A stretch of 64,000 bases of DNA. Source: Deltaproteobacteria bacterium HGW-Deltaproteobacteria-15. Its GTDB lineage: Bacteria; Desulfobacterota; DSM-4660; Desulfatiglandales; HGW-15. The notes beneath the pieces are model-generated. The model made no database searches. It worked only from the letters and a program-made list of their open reading frames with translations, and was not told the DNA's origin. The stretch covers positions 16,518-80,517 of the forward strand of contig PHBH01000027.1 of the NCBI GenBank assembly GCA_002840535.1, given 5' to 3'. Of this stretch, positions 1 through 9,217 are shown piece by piece. The number at the start of each line of letters is the position of its first letter. The stretch's first letter is position 1. Made by a program: the position numbers and the translations under genes.

Positions 1-5
1 AGTAA

Positions 6-899
6 ATGACCATGCTGGAGTACCTCACCTTTGGTTTATTGTCTCAGCTCCTGATCAACGGCGTTCTCTTCGGGACCATGTACGGAATCGCCGCCATCGG
101 CCTCAGCCTCATTTTCGGGACCATGCGGATCATCTTCATTGCCCAGGGGACGATGATCATCCTGGCATCCTATTTCTGTTTCTGGCTGTTCACCCTCTAT
201 CACATCGATCCCTATCTCTCCATGCTGATCATCCTCCCCGCTTCACTGGTCCTGGGCCGCGGATTCTATGTCGTGCTTTTCAAGAAAGTGGCCGGATCCA
301 AGATCACCTCTCTCCTGATCGCCTTCGGGCTGATGGCGCTCCTGGAGCACCTCATGTCGGTCCTGTGGACGGCCAACACCAGGGCAATCAGAACGGATTA
401 CACGGCCTATGGGATCACGCTCTTCAACCTGAAGATTTCCTTGACCCGGTTGATCGCCTTTCTGGTCTCCCTCCTCTCGGTATTCGGGGTGAATCTTTTT
501 CTAAAGAGAACCCTTTTGGGAAAGGCCGTCCGCGCGGCATCGGAGGATATGGAGGCTGCCACCCTTGTGGGCATCAGCCCACACGGGGTAAACGGGATGA
601 CCTTTGCCATCGGGATCGCGCTTGCGGCCGTGGCCGGAATTGCGATTGCCACGACCTACCCCTTTGACCCCTATTTCGGTTTCATCTTCAGTCTCAAGGC
701 TATGATCGCCCTTGCCCTGGGCGGTCTGGGAAGCGTTGGGGGCGCCTTCCTGGGGGGCGTTCTGCTCGGGGTAATAGAGAGCGTCGCTTCTTTTCTGATC
801 AGCGGCGGATGGTCGGATGCGATATCCTACGGCGTATTTCTGACGTTTCTGCTGTTCAAGCCCGAGGGGCTTTTTGCCCGATCGTTCAAAAAGGCATGA
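6..899 (+). CDS. Branched-chain-type ABC transporter permease (LivH family)
   Basis: A 297-residue, very hydrophobic inner-membrane protein with about eight predicted membrane segments and the LivH-type N-terminal pattern GIAAIGLSLIFGTMRI, followed near the C-terminus by ALALGGLGSVGGAFLGG. LivH and LivM form the channel of ABC importers for branched-chain amino acids, amides, urea or aromatic acids. It is followed after 3 bases by a LivM-type permease and then by a binding protein, so the three form an operon. The start at base 6 is close to the window edge and its ribosome-binding site cannot be judged; an ATG at base 12 is also possible. No ATPase genes follow, so they lie upstream of the window or are shared. 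The solute is unknown; the family assignment is firm. Confidence 0.88.
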   Translation: MTMLEYLTFGLLSQLLINGVLFGTMYGIAAIGLSLIFGTMRIIFIAQGTMIILASYFCFWLFTLYHIDPYLSMLIILPASLVLGRGFYVVLFKKVAGSKITSLLIAFGLMALLEHLMSVLWTANTRAIRTDYTAYGITLFNLKISLTRLIAFLVSLLSVFGVNLFLKRTLLGKAVRAASEDMEAATLVGISPHGVNGMTFAIGIALAAVAGIAIATTYPFDPYFGFIFSLKAMIALALGGLGSVGGAFLGGVLLGVIESVASFLISGGWSDAISYGVFLTFLLFKPEGLFARSFKKA

Positions 900-902
900 G
901 GG

Positions 903-1880
903 ATGAATAAGTCAAATCGACGAAAACTCCTGTCGGCGGCCGTCCTCCTGGCTGTGGCTGTCGGCTTGCCCTTTGTCCTGGACACGGAGTCCTCCTACGC
1001 CGTCTATTTCCTTTTCCTGGCCTTTACCTACGTCGCGCTAAGCCAGTCCTGGAACCTCTTCGCCGGATATACCGGCCAGGTTTCCCTCGGGCATCACGCG
1101 TTCTTCGCTATCGGCGCCTACGTGACGGGCGTCGTGTGGATCCATGACCTTACAGGCACCGGGTATTATTTCGATCCCTTGACCATGTTTCTGAGCGGAC
1201 TGGGCTCGGCTCTTCTGGCAATAGCCATCGGGATCCCGCTCCTCTCGAAGCTTCGGGGAGACTATTTCGCTCTCGGCACCCTGGGACTCGGCGAAATCCT
1301 CCGCGTCCTCCTCATCAAGGGCGGATCGTTTACCGGCGGCGCCACGGGTCTGATGCTTCCTGCGGGCGCCTACACCTCGATGAAACCCTACTATTTCACG
1401 AGCCTCATCCTGGCCTTGCTCAGCACGGCGGCCGTCTACGCCATCGTCCGCTCCCGGATCGGTCTGGCGCTGGGAGCTATCAGGGAAGACGAAATGGCCG
1501 CGGCCGCAAGCGGAGTGAACGTTCTGCTGTATAAGGTTCTGGCCTTTGCCGTGAGCGGTTTTTTTGCGGGTCTCTGCGGCAGCCTGCAGGCCTATTACCT
1601 TTTTCACATCCATCCGGAAGGATTCCTGAACCTGAACTGGACCCTCTACCCGATCCTCATGTGCGTGCTCGGAGGCAGCGGCACCCTGTTGGGGCCTGTT
1701 CTCGGGGCCATGTTCCTGACCGCGGTCTTCTCTCTGGCCAACATTTATCTTCCCGAGGTGCATCCCATCTTTTCAGGGGCGCTGATCATTATCGTGATGT
1801 TGTTCTTACCGGATGGGGTTTTTCGACTGAAGAAGAAGGGGCAATCCGGCGGACGGGGTGCGGTTTCCCCCGTGCCATGA
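903..1880 (+). CDS. Branched-chain-type ABC transporter permease (LivM family)
   Basis: A 325-residue membrane protein of the LivM family, the second channel subunit of a Liv-type importer. The recognisable family stretches are SQSWNLFAGYTGQVSLGHHA near residue 48 and GDYFALGTLGLGEILR near residue 118, and it ends in a short basic, glycine-rich cytoplasmic tail. It starts 3 bases after the LivH-type gene, with a GAGGG ribosome-binding site overlapping the end of that gene, so the two are probably translationally coupled. The binding-protein gene follows after 34 bases. The transported solute cannot be told from the permease sequence. Confidence 0.88.
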   Translation: MNKSNRRKLLSAAVLLAVAVGLPFVLDTESSYAVYFLFLAFTYVALSQSWNLFAGYTGQVSLGHHAFFAIGAYVTGVVWIHDLTGTGYYFDPLTMFLSGLGSALLAIAIGIPLLSKLRGDYFALGTLGLGEILRVLLIKGGSFTGGATGLMLPAGAYTSMKPYYFTSLILALLSTAAVYAIVRSRIGLALGAIREDEMAAAASGVNVLLYKVLAFAVSGFFAGLCGSLQAYYLFHIHPEGFLNLNWTLYPILMCVLGGSGTLLGPVLGAMFLTAVFSLANIYLPEVHPIFSGALIIIVMLFLPDGVFRLKKKGQSGGRGAVSPVP

Positions 1881-1914
1881 GGTATAAACCCGAAACGGAA
1901 AGAGGAGGTCTTCG

Positions 1915-3135
1915 ATGACAAACAGGAAATCGTTTCAATGGTGCAGTTTGTTTCTTACGGCATTTGCAGTATGGTTGATTCTTCTCCCCGGGGCCTGGGC
2001 AGCGGAGAAGAAGGAGATTCTCATCGGCGCTCCCCTTTCCCTGACCGGCATCCTGGCCATGGATGGAGAGGAACAAGGCTGGGCCTATGAGCAGGCAGTG
2101 AACGATGTCAACAAGAGCGGGGGCATCTTTGTCAAGGAACTCGGCAAGAAACTGCCGGTGAAGCTCATCGTGGCCGATGATGAGTCCACTTCCGGCAAAG
2201 CCGCTGCTGCGGTGGAAAAACTCATCAAGATCGACAAGGTGGATCTGCTTCTATCGACCCATTCCACGCCGCTGGTTCTGCCGACCTGCGTCACGGCGGA
2301 AAAATACAAAAAATATTATCATGCCACGACCATATGGCCTCCGCTGTGGCAGGAACAGAAGTTCAAATGGTCCAGCGTCCTCTTCTTTACCCCAATGCAG
2401 GGAAGCGAAGTGCCGTTCGAGATCTGGAAATCGCTGCCTGAATCGGAGAGGCCGAAAAATGTGGCCCTGCTGATGGAGGATTCCATTGACGGACAGGCAT
2501 TCGGTGGATGTTTCCGGGACTCGGCAAAGAAATACGGCTATACCTTTGCCCTGGATGAACCCTGGGCCGTCGGGGCCAAGGACTATTCATCACAGATCCT
2601 GAAGGCCAAGGCCAAGAACGTGGACGCCATACTGATCTTCGGTTCCCCCCAGGACAGCATCACGCTGGTGAGACAGATGAAGGAAATGGGGTTGAACGCC
2701 AGGTATCTCCACGGCTGGAAAGGGACATGGACCTCTGAATTCTGGCAAGCCCTCGGCAAAGACGCCCAGTATGTCATGCTCGACGGGTTCTGGTCCGAGG
2801 ACTATCCCTACCCCGGCGCCAAGGAACTGGGGCAGAGGTATACCACAAAATACAAGAAGCAATCCGTGAGCACCGGCCTGTATTACGGACTCGCCCAGAT
2901 CCTCTGGCAGGCCATAGAGAAGGCCGGATCTCTGGATTCGGCCAAGGTGAGGGCTGCAGTGGCCGGAGGGGAGTTCAAGGGCACGGTAATGGGAGACGTG
3001 AAATACGACCAGGACGGCATCGCCCTGTTTAACAGTACCGGCAACCAGTGGTGGGAAGGAAAGCAGAGACTCGTCTATCCGGCCGTTGAGTCCGGATGGA
3101 AGCTCAAAATGGCGCCGCCCTGGGATAAGCGGTAA
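1915..3135 (+). CDS. ABC transporter periplasmic binding protein (Liv type)
   Basis: A 406-residue periplasmic solute-binding protein (type 1 periplasmic binding fold, LivK-like). A Sec signal peptide of about 29 residues ends at AWA-AEK; the mature protein begins with the family pattern ILIGAPLSLTG. A strong AGAGGAGGT ribosome-binding site fixes the ATG. It is the last gene of the first Liv operon and is followed by 340 bases of repeats, so the operon probably ends here. Binding proteins of this class carry amino acids, but in anaerobic degraders also aromatic and other carboxylic acids. The solute is not predictable here. Confidence 0.87.
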   Translation: MTNRKSFQWCSLFLTAFAVWLILLPGAWAAEKKEILIGAPLSLTGILAMDGEEQGWAYEQAVNDVNKSGGIFVKELGKKLPVKLIVADDESTSGKAAAAVEKLIKIDKVDLLLSTHSTPLVLPTCVTAEKYKKYYHATTIWPPLWQEQKFKWSSVLFFTPMQGSEVPFEIWKSLPESERPKNVALLMEDSIDGQAFGGCFRDSAKKYGYTFALDEPWAVGAKDYSSQILKAKAKNVDAILIFGSPQDSITLVRQMKEMGLNARYLHGWKGTWTSEFWQALGKDAQYVMLDGFWSEDYPYPGAKELGQRYTTKYKKQSVSTGLYYGLAQILWQAIEKAGSLDSAKVRAAVAGGEFKGTVMGDVKYDQDGIALFNSTGNQWWEGKQRLVYPAVESGWKLKMAPPWDKR

Positions 3136-3475
3136 TAGAGGCTTTTGGAGTATTGGAGTGGTGGAGTATTGGAGTATTGGATCTCGAGGGATTCCGATTG
3201 CTCCATCATCCGGTACTCATCCCACAGCCTGCTGATGATTCTCACGCTCCAGTTTGGGAATGAAGGGAATGAGGAGACGAGACGCTGGAGCGTCCGGGTC
3301 CGGCGTTCCCACGCTGGAGTGTGGGAACGATGAAACCCGCTCGATGTATAGTGCCGAGCATGGGAACGAGTGTTGAGGAGTGTTGGAGTTTTCCATCACT
3401 CCATTACTCCAGCACTCCATTTCCAACTATTTCGTTGTTTCTATCACGCACGTTGCGCATAATTTGGAGGCTGAT
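3136..3475. repeat. Gene-free stretch with GGAGTATT-type repeats and a palindrome
   Basis: No convincing gene. The first part repeats GGAGTATTGG/GGAGTGG units (about 3147-3182). At about 3283-3330 there is an imperfect palindrome built on cgctggagcgt and gttcccacgctggagtgtgg. The end (about 3372-3422) has TGTTGGAG/CACTCCA units in opposite orientation to the first group, so the region could fold back on itself. Similar ATTGGAAT/ATTCCA units lie at 63.7-63.84 kb. A GGAGG ribosome-binding site just before 3476 serves the next gene. Confidence 0.55.
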
Positions 3476-4240
3476 ATGAGACTAAAAGGAAAGGTAGCCG
3501 TCATCACCGGGGCCGCCCGCGGCATCGGCGCCGCTTTCGCACTGGGGTTTGCAAAGGAGGGTGCAAAAATCGTCATAGCCGACCTCTCGGATGGAACGGA
3601 TACCGTCAAGAAAGTCGAGAAGGCGGGCAGCGAGGCCTTGTTCATCAGGACGGACGTCAGCAAGGAGTCGGAGTGCATTGGCATGGCCGAGAAGGGTTTT
3701 GAGCGCTTCGGCAGGATCGATATTCTGATCAACAATGCGGCCGTTTTTGCGGACCTCGTGCTGAGGCCCTTCACCGAGATATCGAGTGAGGAATTCAAAC
3801 GGGTCGTGGAGATCAACACAAGCGGTCTCTTTCACTGCACCAAGGCCGTGTTCCCTTACATGAAGGCAAAGGGCGGGAAGATCATCAACATGTCCTCCGC
3901 ATCGATCCTGGAAGGTGTGCCGGGCATGCCCCACTATGTGGCGTCCAAGGGAGCGGTCATGGCGATGACCCGGTCCATGGCCCGGGAGCTGGGAGATTTC
4001 AAGATCAATGTCAATACGATTGCCCCGGGATTCACCCATTCCGAAGGCGGAGACAAGTTCGATCGCAGCAAGGCCCTTCCCCTCCCACCCCTCGAGGAGC
4101 TCCAGTTGCAGCACCGCTGCATCAAGAGAGCGGCGGTGCCGGAGGATCTGGTCGGTACCGCGATCTTTCTTGCGACCGATGACAGCGCCTTCGTCACGGG
4201 CCAGATGATCGTTCACGATGGAGGGCTTTCGTTCCATTGA
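3476..4240 (+). CDS. SDR-family NAD(P)-dependent oxidoreductase
   Basis: A 254-residue classical short-chain dehydrogenase/reductase. It has the Rossmann glycine motif GAARGIGAAF at about residues 12-21, an acidic residue after the second strand (VIADLSDG) that usually favours NAD over NADP, NNAA near residue 89, the catalytic serine in NMSSAS and the YVASK tyrosine-lysine pair, and the C-terminal FVTGQMIVHDGG. The ATG at 3476 has a GGAGG site 7 bases upstream; an in-frame upstream extension lies in repeat DNA and was rejected. It likely oxidises a hydroxyacyl-CoA or similar alcohol, but the substrate is unknown. It stands between the first Liv operon and the hydrolase gene. Confidence 0.85.
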   Translation: MRLKGKVAVITGAARGIGAAFALGFAKEGAKIVIADLSDGTDTVKKVEKAGSEALFIRTDVSKESECIGMAEKGFERFGRIDILINNAAVFADLVLRPFTEISSEEFKRVVEINTSGLFHCTKAVFPYMKAKGGKIINMSSASILEGVPGMPHYVASKGAVMAMTRSMARELGDFKINVNTIAPGFTHSEGGDKFDRSKALPLPPLEELQLQHRCIKRAAVPEDLVGTAIFLATDDSAFVTGQMIVHDGGLSFH

Positions 4241-4306
4241 TGTTCCCGGGGTTACGGCCATGTGTGCATTCTGCGTTGAGAACTCTCCTGTCGAGATGCC
4301 CGTGTG

Positions 4307-5392
4307 ATGAAAAGATGGCTGAGCCGCTTCATAGGAGTCTCCTTGATGATCTTTTCGTTCTCCTGCACCCATGATCCCGTTGCGTTCAATGAGGCCGAGT
4401 GGCGGAAGAAGGTGGGGGAACAGAGAACTGACAATCTTTACGCGGTCCATTGGAAGGAGGGCAAGTTCTTCAATCCGTGGATGCCGATGGAGCATGCAGG
4501 GTTCTTTCGATTGCTGAAATGGAAGTTGTTTTCGGCACGGGCGCGGTATACGGATGAGGAGAAAAGTTACAGACCGAATTTCATTCCAGGATTGAAAGAA
4601 CGCATTCGATCGCATCCTGCCGGTGACTTCATCGCCTGGATCGGGCATGGTACTTTCCTCATGCGGCTTGACGGGGCATACTGGCTGACTGATCCCGTGT
4701 TCTCGGACCGGGCATTGATCCCCAGGAGGGTGACACCCCCTGCACTTGTTGGGAAGGACTTGAATGACCTGGCAGGAGATCTGAATGTGATCATCTCACA
4801 TAACCACCATGACCATCTCGACAAGCAGAGCATCCGCTCTTTGCCGGAGAGAACCCGATTCCTGGTGCCCCTCGGCCTCAAGAAGTATGTGCAGTCTATC
4901 CACAGCGGGGATGTGAAGGAAATGGACTGGTGGGACAGCATCGATGCGGGAAAGGATACAAAACTCACGTGTGTTCCCGCACAGCACTGGTCAAGACGAT
5001 TAGGGCAGGACATGAATAGCACATTGTGGGCAAGCTTCATCCTTGTCACACCCGCTTCCTCCATCTACATCGGAGGCGACAGCGGCTATTTCGTCGGATA
5101 CGGGGAATTCGGAAGACGTTTCCCCAATATCGATTATGCGCTCTTGCCTACCACCGCCTACCATCCCCGCTGGTTCATGCACTACGCCCATTTGAACATT
5201 CAGGAGGCATTGGACGCGTTCCAGTCCCTTGGGGCAAGGTTCTTCATCCCGACCCAATGGGGCACCTTCCACCTCGGCGACGAACCCCCCGGATATCCCG
5301 CCTTGGATCTCAGGAGGGCGATCAGGAAAATGCGTCTCGATCCCTCGCGCTTCCTGATCATGGATATCGGGCAGATCCACGCAATCCAGTAA
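4307..5392 (+). CDS. Exported metallo-beta-lactamase-fold hydrolase (UlaG/NAPE-PLD-like), probable lipoprotein
   Basis: A 361-residue protein with an N-terminal membrane signal ending in FSFSC, a plausible lipobox with Cys near residue 20. The metallo-beta-lactamase fold is shown by GHGTFLMRL, TDPVFSDRA, the metal-binding HNHHDHLD and YIGGDSGYF. This arrangement is that of the UlaG/NAPE-phospholipase-D-like group, whose members hydrolyse phosphodiesters or lactones; several are outer-membrane lipoproteins. A GTG one codon upstream could also start the gene. Its last 45 bases are imperfectly duplicated about 130 bases downstream. The physiological substrate is unknown. Confidence 0.8.
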   Translation: MKRWLSRFIGVSLMIFSFSCTHDPVAFNEAEWRKKVGEQRTDNLYAVHWKEGKFFNPWMPMEHAGFFRLLKWKLFSARARYTDEEKSYRPNFIPGLKERIRSHPAGDFIAWIGHGTFLMRLDGAYWLTDPVFSDRALIPRRVTPPALVGKDLNDLAGDLNVIISHNHHDHLDKQSIRSLPERTRFLVPLGLKKYVQSIHSGDVKEMDWWDSIDAGKDTKLTCVPAQHWSRRLGQDMNSTLWASFILVTPASSIYIGGDSGYFVGYGEFGRRFPNIDYALLPTTAYHPRWFMHYAHLNIQEALDAFQSLGARFFIPTQWGTFHLGDEPPGYPALDLRRAIRKMRLDPSRFLIMDIGQIHAIQ

Positions 5393-5541
5393 AGTGTTCA
5401 GGGTTCAGCGTTCAGTGTTCAGTGAAATAACCACGGGCTCTCCCAAGGGTAACCATCCGTCTTCGATCCTGCCACTTCCTGATCATGGATATAGGGCAGA
5501 TCTACGCAATCCACTAGAGTGTTCAGCGTTCAGAGTTCAGC
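5349..5541 (+). repeat. Imperfect duplication of a gene 3' end with GTTCAG repeats
   Basis: The end of the metallo-hydrolase gene plus the following GTTCAG units (5349-5422) is repeated at about 5473-5541: cttcctgatcatggatat, the gcagatc.acgcaatcca block and agtgttcag recur with a few changes. In the second copy the TAA stop has become TAG. GTTCAG-type units also occur at 12.46-12.53 kb and 63.95 kb. It looks like a local tandem duplication in which the coding tail was copied together with the downstream repeat. Confidence 0.7.
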
Positions 5542-5690
5542 CCCAGCCTCACTTCAGGCTAAGACATCTTTCACTCCCGGCCAAGGGAGGGGACTACCAA
5601 ACGTCCCAAAAGTTCCTCTCCCTTTGACGGGGGAGGACAGGTGGGGGTGGTAAGGATGCAACTTTTTAATGAACTTCTGACAGGTCACTT

Positions 5691-5823
5691 CAGCAGGTTG
5701 CTCAAAAATGCCCAGATGCAAGGCGCCCGACATCCAGAGGAGTGAGGCGTACACTCAGTACGCCGCAACGACGAGGGACGAGGGCAACGCCGCAGATGGG
5801 TATTTTTCAGCAACCTGCTAAAG
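5691..5823. repeat. Palindromic intergenic element (CAGCAGGTTGCT family)
   Basis: The left end reads cagcaggttgctcaaaaatg and the right end tatttttcagcaacctgct, an inverted pair about 130 bases apart with further pairing inside (cccagatgcaaggcg against cgccgcagatggg). It has no coding capacity and looks like a non-autonomous mobile or REP-like element. The right end runs into the livF-type gene on the minus strand, so the TAG stop of that gene lies at the element border. Confidence 0.7.
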
Positions 5824-6522
5824 ACCGAGGTAGGCTTTTCTGACGTGGTCGTTATTGAGGAAGAGGTCGCGGTGCCCTTCGAGCGTTATCCTGCCGTTTT
5901 CCAGCAGGTAAGCCCGGTCGGCTATCTCCAGGGCATGGTAAATGTTCTGCTCGACGAGCAGGATGGAAATCCCTTGCTGGTTCAGCATCAGGATGAACTT
6001 GAAGAGTTCTTTGACCATCAGAGGCGCCAGCCCGTAGGACGGCTCATCCAGCATGCACAGCCTGGGATTTGCCATCAGACTCCGCCCCATGGCGAGCATT
6101 TGCCTTTCACCCCCGCTCAATGTTCTTGCCAGCTGTTTTGCCCTGGCCCGCAGTACAGGGAACAGCCCGTAGACGCGCTCAAGCGTTTCTTTCCTGCGCT
6201 TCCATGACGGATTAGGATAGGCCCCCATCTCGAGGTTTTCCGCAACCGTCATCTCGACAAAAGGCTTTCCGCTCTCGGGCACATAGGAAACACCCATCTG
6301 CACGATGTTGTCCGGGGCGAGCCCGTCTATGCGCCTGCCCATAAACTCCATGCTGCCGGAGCCCGGTCTCAAAAGGCCGCAGACGGCATTGAGCAGTGTG
6401 GTCTTGCCTGCCTCGTTTGCGCCGACCATGGAGACGATCTTCTTCTCCTCGACCCTCAGGGAGACGTCCCAGAGCGCCTGTGTCTTTCCATAGAAGATAT
6501 CCAGATGGTCAACCTTCAGCAT
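5818..6522 (-). CDS. Branched-chain-type ABC transporter ATPase (LivF family)
   Basis: A 234-residue cytoplasmic ATPase of the LivF family. Walker A is GANEAGKTT (residues about 31-39), the signature is LSGGERQMLA and Walker B is LCMLDEPSYGLAP; the C-terminal RKAYLGL is usual for LivF. The ATG at 6522 starts the conserved MLKVDHLDIFYG; a longer in-frame version would run over the LivG gene. It overlaps the LivG gene by 14 bases. It is the last gene of the five-gene operon K-H-M-G-F. Its TAG stop lies in the end of a palindromic element. Confidence 0.9.
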   Translation of the reverse strand: MLKVDHLDIFYGKTQALWDVSLRVEEKKIVSMVGANEAGKTTLLNAVCGLLRPGSGSMEFMGRRIDGLAPDNIVQMGVSYVPESGKPFVEMTVAENLEMGAYPNPSWKRRKETLERVYGLFPVLRARAKQLARTLSGGERQMLAMGRSLMANPRLCMLDEPSYGLAPLMVKELFKFILMLNQQGISILLVEQNIYHALEIADRAYLLENGRITLEGHRDLFLNNDHVRKAYLGL

Positions 6523-7246
6523 GGTGCTGATCTCCGAGATACACCTCAATGACTTTCTTGTCGGTGGAAATTGCTTTCGGAATTCCTTCCGCGATCTTGA
6601 CGCCGTGATCGAGGACCATGATCCGGTCGCAAACACTCATGATCGCCTTCATGACATGCTCTATCATGAAAACCGTGATTCCCCTCTCCCGTATCCTTTT
6701 CACGAGATCCATGGACTGGGTCACTTCGGAAGAGTTCAAGCCAGCCATCAACTCATCCAGCAGGATCAACTCCGGCCCGGTCGCCAACCCCCTGGCCACC
6801 TCCAGCCGTTTTTGATTTGCCAGTGTCAACTCGCCGGCCGGGGTTGTCGGCTCTACGGACAGCCCCACGAATTGCAGCAACTCCTCGGTTCGTCTTTCCG
6901 CATCCGATCGCTTGATCCCCCTAAGCCTGCCCGAGAGACATGCGAGGAAGACATTTTCAAAAACGGTCATCTCTGGAAAAAGCTTGATGAGCTGAAAGGT
7001 CCTTGCTATTCCGCACCTGCATATCTGATTGGGCTTCAGCCCGGTGATCTCCTCCCCCTTGAAAAATGCGCCGCCGGAAGTCATCGGGTAGGCCCCTGAT
7101 ATCAAGTTAAACAGGGTTGTCTTCCCGGCCCCGTTCGGACCGATGAGGCCCACGATTTCGCCCTGGTCTATATGGAAGTTCACGCCGAAAACGGCGGCTA
7201 GTCCTCCAAAGGTTTTCGTGACCTTCCTGCCCTCAAGCAATTGCAT
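6509..7246 (-). CDS. Branched-chain-type ABC transporter ATPase (LivG family)
   Basis: A 245-residue LivG-type ATPase, partner of LivF. It has Walker A GPNGAGKTTLFN, the LivG stretch GIARTFQLIKLFPEMTV, a divergent signature (LANQKRLEVARGL in place of LSGGQ, common in LivG) and Walker B LILLDELMAGLN. It follows the LivM-type gene by 39 bases and overlaps the LivF gene, consistent with a single operon. It energises uptake of the solute caught by the binding protein at 9218-10477. Confidence 0.9.
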   Translation of the reverse strand: MQLLEGRKVTKTFGGLAAVFGVNFHIDQGEIVGLIGPNGAGKTTLFNLISGAYPMTSGGAFFKGEEITGLKPNQICRCGIARTFQLIKLFPEMTVFENVFLACLSGRLRGIKRSDAERRTEELLQFVGLSVEPTTPAGELTLANQKRLEVARGLATGPELILLDELMAGLNSSEVTQSMDLVKRIRERGITVFMIEHVMKAIMSVCDRIMVLDHGVKIAEGIPKAISTDKKVIEVYLGDQHHAEG

Positions 7247-7285
7247 ATGTCCCCCGTGCCGCCCTTGGACTGCAACTCCGATTCC

Positions 7286-8221
7286 TCACGAGCTCCTTCT
7301 CGACTTTCTTTTGATCAGCCCGACAAGACCATTGGGCAGAAAGAGAATCACCAGGATCAGGATGACGCCGAAGATGAGCATGTAATAATAAGGAAATCTT
7401 GTAATGAGAATTTCTTCCAGTATGGCGAAGATGGCAGCCCCGATGACAGGGCCGGAAAGTCTGCCGATCCCCCCGAAAATCGCCATCAGTACCGGCATGA
7501 AGGAAAAGAGCGGGTTAAAGGCGATGGACGGGTCGATGTAGGTCCACCGCGTGGCCATGATCGCCCCTGCAGCGCTCATAAAAAAAGCGCTCAAGGCAAA
7601 GGTGAGCGTCTTCAGGAGGGTCACATTGATGCCTATGTGAAGTGCCGCCTCCTCGTGTTCTCCGATACTTCTCAGGGACAGCCCGAATCTGGACTCCTTG
7701 AGGAGGTGCGCGACGATCAAACAGACCGCGAAGATCGCGAGCATGAAGTAGTACACGGTTTCGGGTTCCATGGAGACCACGAACCTCCCAACCGTCCCTT
7801 TCATGTTCGTCTCCCACCACAGGAGAAAGTGCCTCATCAGCTCGCTCACCCCGAAGGTGAATATGATGAAGTACATGCCCCGAAGTCTCAGTGTCAGAAT
7901 GCCTATGCAAAAGGCAAGAATGGAGCCGACGATCCCCCCCAGGAAAATGACGGCAGGGATCGGCAAAACCTCCCCCAACACGGCCGATGTGTATACGCCC
8001 ACGCCGAAGAATGCCGAACTGGCAAGCGAGATGTAACGGGTCGGTCCGGAGAAAATGGCCCAGCTCAGGGTCAGGACGATATACATGAACACGCTGGTGA
8101 GCAGGATGACCAGATAGGGGTTGACATAGAGCGGTATGGTTGCCAGCAGCAGGAACACGAGGCAGGAAAAACCGTACGAAGAGATGTAGACGGGCAGTGT
8201 GCGAGCACGATCCATATTCAC
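7286..8221 (-). CDS. Branched-chain-type ABC transporter permease (LivM family)
   Basis: A 311-residue membrane protein of the LivM family with the TLSWAIFSGPTRYISLASSAFF stretch (shown here only in part as a family mark), a long central loop and the C-terminal LPNGLVGLIKRK. The GTG at 8221 overlaps the TAG of the LivH-type gene by one base (TAGTG), which suggests translational coupling; an ATG two codons further in is an alternative. It lies between the LivH and LivG genes of the minus-strand operon. Confidence 0.88.
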   Translation of the reverse strand: MNMDRARTLPVYISSYGFSCLVFLLLATIPLYVNPYLVILLTSVFMYIVLTLSWAIFSGPTRYISLASSAFFGVGVYTSAVLGEVLPIPAVIFLGGIVGSILAFCIGILTLRLRGMYFIIFTFGVSELMRHFLLWWETNMKGTVGRFVVSMEPETVYYFMLAIFAVCLIVAHLLKESRFGLSLRSIGEHEEAALHIGINVTLLKTLTFALSAFFMSAAGAIMATRWTYIDPSIAFNPLFSFMPVLMAIFGGIGRLSGPVIGAAIFAILEEILITRFPYYYMLIFGVILILVILFLPNGLVGLIKRKSRRSS

Positions 8222-9090
8222 TACTTTCCCAAAATACCCGTAGGTTTCACCAGGATAAGGAGAATGAAGATCACATAGTAGGCGATCAGGGAAAGCCCCG
8301 CATCGAAGTACGTGACGATGTTCCCGATCAAACCCAGGATAAACCCTCCAATGAGACTGCCTGTGATGCTCCCCAGCCCCCCCAGCACCACCACCACAAT
8401 GGCGATGATCGTGTACTCCAGACCCATGGACGGCTGTATTTCATAAATCATACTGATCAGGGGGCCTGCAAAACCGGCCATCAGCGCGCCCAGACCGAAA
8501 CAAACGGCCAGAACCCGGTGAATGTTCACACCCATGATCTGTGCTGTTACCGGGTCTTCAGCGGCGGCCCTGATCGCCTTTCCGAGCCGGGCTCGCGTCA
8601 GAAACAGATAAAAGGCTATGCTGATGCCTACGGCAAAAATGAGAGCGACAATGCGATTTGCCGCGAAGAGGGCGCCGAATATGCTCACCGAGTGATCCAG
8701 GTAGGAATATCCCCGGATATCGGCCTTCCATGTGATGAGTGCGAGGTTTTGGATGATGAACAGGAGACCGAAAGAGGCAAGCAGGGAGCTGTCTGCGAAG
8801 GCCCCTGCGGACTTCGATTTCTTTCTCAGGTAACGAAAGAGCGTCGCATGAATGAGAAAACCGAAACAGAACAAAACAGGTCCGCATATAACCAGTGAGA
8901 GGAGAGGGCTGATTCCCAGGAAGGTGTATAAGGACCATGTGGCGAATGCCCCCAACATGATGAACTCGCCATGAGAAATGTTCAGGACGCGTCCGACTCC
9001 ATATTGGAGGCTGAGCCCTACGGCAATGAGGGCATAAATGCCCCCCATGATCAGACCGCCAATGACCACATCGAGGATTGTCGCAAACAC
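8221..9090 (-). CDS. Branched-chain-type ABC transporter permease (LivH family)
   Basis: A LivH-type permease of about 289 residues with GGIYALIAVGLSLQYGVGRV and VLNISHGEFIMLGAF, the family hallmark, and a late VVVLGGLGSITGSLIGG segment. The chosen GTG at 9090 begins VFATILDVVIGG and has a GAGAGG site upstream; a TTG at 9120 would add ten polar residues not usual for the family. About 127 bases separate it from the binding-protein gene upstream; both belong to the same operon. The GTG choice is only moderately certain. Confidence 0.87.
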   Translation of the reverse strand: MFATILDVVIGGLIMGGIYALIAVGLSLQYGVGRVLNISHGEFIMLGAFATWSLYTFLGISPLLSLVICGPVLFCFGFLIHATLFRYLRKKSKSAGAFADSSLLASFGLLFIIQNLALITWKADIRGYSYLDHSVSIFGALFAANRIVALIFAVGISIAFYLFLTRARLGKAIRAAAEDPVTAQIMGVNIHRVLAVCFGLGALMAGFAGPLISMIYEIQPSMGLEYTIIAIVVVVLGGLGSITGSLIGGFILGLIGNIVTYFDAGLSLIAYYVIFILLILVKPTGILGK

Positions 9091-9217
9091 GGTGCGCCTC
9101 TCAACTACTGCCGAACACAATTACATTGCCCCGGAACCGTCCCCCTTGCGGGGGAGGTATCCGGGGCTATCGGGAATGGGAACTCTTCTGGATTTCGCGG
9201 TTGTTCGGAACTGCTTC

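Noticed and set aside
7241..8278. 345-codon plus-strand frame
   Set aside because: Antisense shadow of the LivM-type gene with a low-complexity charged translation.
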